This document shows positions 60,494 to 64,000 of a stretch of DNA of 64,000 nucleotides, one piece after another. The stretch is from Chthonomonas calidirosea (GTDB lineage Bacteria > Armatimonadota > Fimbriimonadia > Fimbriimonadales > Fimbriimonadaceae). A program made the translations under genes and the position numbers. How positions within the stretch are numbered: position 1 is the first letter of the stretch; the number at the start of each line of letters is the position of its first letter. Location: contig CAMCWC010000008.1 of assembly GCA_945882415.1 (NCBI GenBank), positions 106,959-170,958 of the forward strand, in the 5' to 3' direction. The notes below the pieces were generated by a model. That model did not search any database and was not told the origin of the DNA. It saw nothing but the letters and a program-made list of their open reading frames with translations.

Positions 60494-63097
60494 TCAGGAT
60501 TCCTTCAGTAGTCTCAGGTTGTGTTTGGTCTTGTAGTCGAGGATTCCAGGGTCGAAACTGGTGAAGATGCCGGAGACGTCTAGAGTCAGGATCTTTTCGT
60601 AACGGGCGATGGCTCTTTGTTTGTTGCCGTTCTCGGCGTCGAGTTGGGCGGCGAGGAAGAGGAGTTCGGGATCGTCGCCGACGGTTGCGAGACCGGTTTC
60701 GAGGGTGTCGGCCGCTTCAGCGAGTTGACCTAGTTTTTTGTATGAGCCAGCGGCAAGGGCGTATGCCTTGCGGAGGTGGGATTCGGTGGGGCCGGAGACG
60801 GCGATGGATTTGTTGAGCCAGTCAATTGCCGCTTCGTGCTCGTCGGTGAAGTGGGCAGTCATGCCGAGGTTAAAAAGCACGAACGGGTGGTTCGGTCGGT
60901 CGGCTAGATCGAGTCGCAGGAGTTGTTCGTCGCGTGTTCTCTTCTTTTTCTGTCCAGCGTCGCTCGTGTCGTAGCCCGAATGTAAGACTTGAACAGGCAA
61001 ACGCACGATTTGACCTCCGTCACGAATACCACGCGCCGCAGCAGCTGCCCGGAGGCTTGGAAGGATCTGCTCGTGGATTCGTCCTTCCCAAGATAGTTCC
61101 GGCCAGTTGCGGAAGATCTTGACGTGGTCCACTTGGGTGCCGCCGCCGGCTTCTTCGAGGAAGCGGACGGGGACGACGAACCCAATGACATCGGAGGCCG
61201 CGTTTGCGACGGCGTTTAGGATGGTTTCGCCCGTGATCGACATCATCGTGTCATCGGCATCGATCCACATGATCCATTTGCCTTTGGCACCTTTCATGCT
61301 CTCGTTGCGGGCGAGGGAAAAGCTATCTGGCCAATCACCTTCGGTGACAACCGCGCCAAATTTTCGGGCAATCTCGATTGTCCGGTCAGTGCTGCCGGTG
61401 TCGTGAATTAGAACTTCGCGGAAGTACGGCGATGCGGATTCAAGGCATTCGGCGATGACTCGCTCTTCGTTCTTCACAATCATGCAAAGCGAAATGTCGG
61501 CTTTGTTGACCAGCGCGGCGGCGCGAGCGCGGCGGCTTTCCGGTTTGTTGTCGGGATTGAATACAACCGGCTCGCCCGAAGTCCCGGCGAGGTGGTTGAC
61601 ATATTCAGATTCAAGGTCGTCTCGCCACTTGGCCACATACTTTCGGTGATTCTCTTCGAGCAAAGCTTGGAGATCGAAGGACTTTTCCGAGCGTGTTACG
61701 GCAAGTCGCCGCATGGTCTTTGAGCCTTCGTGGTGAATGTAGGATCGGCGTGAGATGACGAGGCGATAGCCAGCGCGGCGTAATCGGTAGGAAAGATCGT
61801 TGTCTTCGAAGGTGCCGAGCCCAAATCGTTCATCGAACAGCCCAATTTCATCAAGTGCCGACTTCCGCACGGCGAGGCAGAAGCCGACGAGCATATCGGT
61901 ATCGCGGTCGTCGGTCGCTCTCGCGGCAAATGAATCGGCGAAGAGATCGATCCCGGCTTCATCGAGATAGGTTGGCGAAATCCGTTGAAAGTGGCCGCAA
62001 TTGTTGGTATATGGACCAGCGGCAGCAATGGTGCGACTTTGGCTTAGGCTCTCAAGTAGGCGCATCAATCCGGCTTTTGGCACCACGGTGTCGCTATTAA
62101 GAAACAGAATGGTTTCGGCCGTCGCCATTCGAGCGCCTTGGTTCGAAGCGACGGCAAAACCGAGGTTAGAATCGTTTAGGATCGGCTTGACCCATGGATA
62201 GTCCGGAATGTTTATCCCGCTGCCGTTGTCGATGACAATAACTTCTTCGATGTAATCGAGACAGTTCGCAAGGCTCAGGATACAGCGGTCCAAATCTTCT
62301 TGCCCGCCGTGTACGGGGATAACGACGGACGCCTTTGGCAATGCTGGGAAACTGACGGGTGGAAGAGGATGCGCCAGGTTTTCAATGCTCTTTAGAATGG
62401 CCGGAGTTTCGATGCGCTGGACGAACGCGTACGAACCAGGGTGAGTTGGGTGCACCTCCCGGAGGAACGGGTCAAGTTCCCACCGTTTCCAAACCCTGTC
62501 CCACCAATCCGGCACGATTTCATCACGGTGGCTCCAGGTTGTGATCTTCTTCAGGATCCGCTCGTCTCCGCCGGCATAGCTCAGGTGGTGAACAATGCCA
62601 AATTGCTCGTTAAGGAACAGTGATTTTCCGCCTTCGAACTCGCGGATGTGAACGTGCTGCGCGTTGTGCAGATTGATGAGGATGCAAGGCGTAAAAGGTT
62701 CACGCGGACGGACCACGAAGTCGGTGCCCTTCCAGTAGGTGTCCCATGTGATGTACACGCGGTCGGCGAAGGTGGTTTCGGCCACGAGTTTCAGATGATG
62801 GAGCAGGCTAGGCTCGATGACCTCGTCGGAGTCGATGGTGACGGCATAATCAAATCCGAGTTCAACTGCCTTCGCGTAAGCAGCCTGACGGTGGGCGTTT
62901 TCTTCGTTCCAGTCCCCGGTGAAGATGATTGCCGTGTGCTCTTCGCCGATCTTAACGGCTTGTTGCCAATCCCCTGATTCGCCTCGCCAGTTAGTAGTGC
63001 TAACACATATGAGAACCTGAACGTCTCCTAGAGACGCTAATGTAGCGGCAAGAAAGACGACGTCATCGTGAACGCAAATCACCGCGCAGAGACTCAT
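60494..63097 (-). CDS. Three-domain family 2 glycosyltransferase with TPR tail
   Basis: From the ATG at 63097 the product has 867 residues and no signal. Domain 1 (1 to about 235) opens 'MSLCAVICVHDDVVFLAATL' with TIDSDE. Domain 2 (about 255-470) opens 'ASVVIPVHGGQEDLDRCILS' with FLNSDT and 'FGLGTFEDNDLSYRLRRAGY'. Domain 3 (about 533-720) opens 'ISLCMIVKNEERVIAECLES' with WIDADD, typical of GT2/SunS-like transferases with TPR. The final 130 residues are TPR helices ('HPFVLFNLGMTAHFTDEHEA', 'ELLFLAAQLDAENGNKQRAI'). It may build several linkages of a surface glycan or glycosylate protein. TACAAT lies 9 bases before this ATG; the upstream TTG is rejected. Confidence 0.85.
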   Translation of the reverse strand: MSLCAVICVHDDVVFLAATLASLGDVQVLICVSTTNWRGESGDWQQAVKIGEEHTAIIFTGDWNEENAHRQAAYAKAVELGFDYAVTIDSDEVIEPSLLHHLKLVAETTFADRVYITWDTYWKGTDFVVRPREPFTPCILINLHNAQHVHIREFEGGKSLFLNEQFGIVHHLSYAGGDERILKKITTWSHRDEIVPDWWDRVWKRWELDPFLREVHPTHPGSYAFVQRIETPAILKSIENLAHPLPPVSFPALPKASVVIPVHGGQEDLDRCILSLANCLDYIEEVIVIDNGSGINIPDYPWVKPILNDSNLGFAVASNQGARMATAETILFLNSDTVVPKAGLMRLLESLSQSRTIAAAGPYTNNCGHFQRISPTYLDEAGIDLFADSFAARATDDRDTDMLVGFCLAVRKSALDEIGLFDERFGLGTFEDNDLSYRLRRAGYRLVISRRSYIHHEGSKTMRRLAVTRSEKSFDLQALLEENHRKYVAKWRDDLESEYVNHLAGTSGEPVVFNPDNKPESRRARAAALVNKADISLCMIVKNEERVIAECLESASPYFREVLIHDTGSTDRTIEIARKFGAVVTEGDWPDSFSLARNESMKGAKGKWIMWIDADDTMMSITGETILNAVANAASDVIGFVVPVRFLEEAGGGTQVDHVKIFRNWPELSWEGRIHEQILPSLRAAAAARGIRDGGQIVRLPVQVLHSGYDTSDAGQKKKRTRDEQLLRLDLADRPNHPFVLFNLGMTAHFTDEHEAAIDWLNKSIAVSGPTESHLRKAYALAAGSYKKLGQLAEAADTLETGLATVGDDPELLFLAAQLDAENGNKQRAIARYEKILTLDVSGIFTSFDPGILDYKTKHNLRLLKES

Positions 63098-63106
63098 GCT
63101 GCGTGC

Positions 63107-63112
63107 ATTGTA
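63107..63112 (-). promoter_or_regulatory. -10-like TACAAT, 9 bases before the glycosyltransferase start
   Basis: TACAAT on the minus strand ends 9 bases before the ATG at 63097, the same hexamer and spacing as at the sugar-binding gene at 27647. No ribosome binding site is present. Confidence 0.4.
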
Positions 63113-63150
63113 CAAAGAACGGTGGTGAACTTTTTATCAAAAAATATTCT

Positions 63151-63177
63151 GAACCTAAAAGTCATTGCCTTAGGTTC
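63151..63177. promoter_or_regulatory. Inverted repeat in the divergent region before the NifU-like gene
   Basis: GAACCTAA (63151-63158) and TTAGGTTC (63170-63177) are perfect arms with an 11-base spacer. The region 63116-63266 is AT-rich with TATATT at 63242-63247; the repeat could be an operator for either divergent gene. Confidence 0.4.
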
Positions 63178-63266
63178 AAGATGTTAAGATTCGTTAACCT
63201 TCGGTCATAAAAAAGTCCTACCAGAAATTCGGGACTTGGTTTATATTTGATTTCACGGAGAGAGGA

Positions 63267-63620
63267 ATGATGGTTGAAGCAAGCTTGAGACAAAAACAGG
63301 AGACCCTTCCCGATGCTGATTCGGGTGTTTTTGTTGGTCACGGTGGCGTCCCAGGCGAGGGGCCGTACATTTCAATCTGGCTCACTCTGGCCCAAGGAAC
63401 GGTGCTCGACGTCCGGTGCCGTTGTAACGGTTGTCCTTCGGCACTGCAGGTTACGGAGCGATGCGCGCTTGTGCTGCGGGGACGAACTCTGGCGGCGATT
63501 AGGCAGTTGGATCGCGCTGACATCGAACTTATTGCCGGAAAATTGCCGGATGGCAAAGAGTACTACTACGATTTGGCGCGGACAGCGATTGAAAATCTGA
63601 GTAAAGAGGAACTGAACTAA
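63267..63620 (+). CDS. Small NifU/IscU-like protein
   Basis: The 117-residue protein contains 'YISIWLTLAQGTVLDVRCRC' followed by NGCPSALQVTERC and 'LPDGKEYYYDLARTAIENL'. The spacing of cysteines and the 'C-G-C-x-S' type turn resemble the N-terminal scaffold domain of NifU/IscU, in a reduced form. The classical third-Cys region is rearranged, so iron-sulfur assembly is not assured. GGAG lies 6 bases before the first ATG; a second ATG at 63270 is equally good. The following gene begins directly after its stop, so both are in one operon. Confidence 0.65.
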   Translation: MMVEASLRQKQETLPDADSGVFVGHGGVPGEGPYISIWLTLAQGTVLDVRCRCNGCPSALQVTERCALVLRGRTLAAIRQLDRADIELIAGKLPDGKEYYYDLARTAIENLSKEELN

Positions 63621-63902
63621 ATGAGAATGGGATTACCGACATACATTGGCCTTCGGCCGACCATTGGTCCTCGATTACCGATCCGCCCTGGTGGCGGCGG
63701 CGGAGGCTATGGAGGCGGCGGAAGCGGGAGCGGTGGCGAAGGAACCACTTGTTCGCCCGACGATCAGGGAAGCGGCGGTGGATTCTGTTTGGACGGCTTT
63801 ATGGGCAGTCTGCCGAATGGCCCGCAGAACAGTGCGCCGTCCTCATACTCAAAGAACGCAACCCTTCACCCTTGCACCCTCGACGAATACATTCCAGCGT
63901 GA
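63621..63902 (+). CDS. Short glycine-rich, cysteine-containing protein (unknown; possible peptide precursor)
   Basis: The 93-residue frame starts on the base after the NifU-like stop. It has a basic/Pro N-terminus (LRPTIGPRLPIRP), a glycine tract with Ser and Tyr (GGGGGGYGGGGSGSGG), and three cysteines in the second half (TTC, GFC, HPC). There is no signal peptide or membrane segment. I do not recognise a family. Its size, low complexity and tight coupling to a cysteine-rich partner leave open a modified-peptide precursor or a surface peptide; neither is shown. Confidence 0.5.
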   Translation: MRMGLPTYIGLRPTIGPRLPIRPGGGGGGYGGGGSGSGGEGTTCSPDDQGSGGGFCLDGFMGSLPNGPQNSAPSSYSKNATLHPCTLDEYIPA

Positions 63903-63910
63903 ACTTTTCC

Positions 63911-64000
63911 ATGAATCAACCCCTAGCAAAATATAACGGTTGCGCAGCACCGACTGAGCGCATGCATCCCACCCGACCATTGCCGGATTTGTATACGGGC
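63911..64000 (+). CDS. Start of an unidentified gene, truncated by the window end
   Basis: An ATG at 63911, 9 bases after the previous stop, opens a frame that stays open for 30 codons to the window edge (MNQPLAKYNGCAAPTER and onward, containing one Cys). No Shine-Dalgarno sequence is obvious. Its position suggests a third gene in the operon with the NifU-like and glycine-rich genes. Too little is visible for any assignment. Confidence 0.3.
   Translation, partial: MNQPLAKYNGCAAPTERMHPTRPLPDLYTG

Noticed and set aside
63621..63902. Calling the Gly-rich frame a microcin B17-type precursor
   Set aside because: The composition is reminiscent, but no cyclodehydratase (YcaO) or oxidase gene is visible and the Cys positions are not in azole-type clusters.
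1..64000. tRNA, rRNA, CRISPR or riboswitch elements
   Set aside because: Gaps are short and none shows a cloverleaf, conserved rRNA segments, spaced direct repeats or a recognised aptamer pattern by eye; a covariance-model scan was not possible.

Overview
The window reads as a chromosomal segment of a member of the Armatimonadota, most likely class Fimbriimonadia. The best marker is the DUF1559-type prepilin-like protein at 2272-3012, with its FPVFAQAKAAAKKT stretch just after the transmembrane helix. Lipobox and Tat signals, many secreted beta-propellers and a large set of glycan-active enzymes fit that assignment. This is recognition from memory, not a database result. The DNA is GC-rich and very densely coded; no gap exceeds 300 bases. 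I see no rRNA, tRNA, CRISPR array, transposase or integrase.

Layout. 1-26.6 kb is mostly secreted hydrolases and propeller proteins: a 5'-truncated GH35-like beta-galactosidase, a prepilin-like protein, a GH9 glucanase, a TolB/WD40-like propeller, a DUF1003 protein, a zinc alcohol dehydrogenase, DinB, two YncE-propeller/phosphoesterase fusions, a vanadium haloperoxidase, an ankyrin protein, an acetylesterase-like hydrolase, a GyrI-like protein, a GH95 fucosidase, a GH5 glucanase and an alpha/beta hydrolase. 26.7-60.3 kb lies between two inverted copies of a roughly 115-base intergenic element. It carries three CUT1 sugar importers, none with an ATPase gene (27.6-30.6, 36.1-39.4 and 57.2-60.2 kb), two phytanoyl-CoA-dioxygenase-like genes next to two of them, a ribose-type binding protein, an MHS-type MFS carrier, an aldo/keto reductase, an AraC regulator, MarC, Lrp/AsnC, kynureninase, an ABC exporter, GH29 and GH109 enzymes, a probable pseudo-glycosidase and an RND efflux operon with its MarR regulator. 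60.5-64 kb has a three-domain glycosyltransferase with a TPR tail, then a small NifU-like gene, a glycine-rich cysteine-containing peptide gene and an ORF that runs off the end.

How it fits together. The secreted GH9, GH5, GH35-like, GH95, GH29, GH109 and esterase activities suggest removal of beta-glucan, galactose, alpha-fucose and GalNAc-type residues from complex glycans such as fucosylated xyloglucan. The CUT1 systems would import the products, probably energised by a shared ATPase encoded elsewhere. The substrates are inference.

Regulatory style. Many genes have no Shine-Dalgarno sequence but carry a TANNNT hexamer 6-9 bases before the start codon, which suggests frequent leaderless transcription. 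I used this pattern to choose several starts. Genes inside operons use ordinary ribosome binding sites or 1-11 base overlaps.

Most notable: the single-polypeptide binding-protein/permease fusion at 36068-38473, the inverted element pair with its 10-base tandem arrays, the perfect hairpin shared by the ends of two convergent genes at 24666-24694, the WNEPN to WDAPN change in the protein at 44318-46408, and the peptide gene pair at the right edge.
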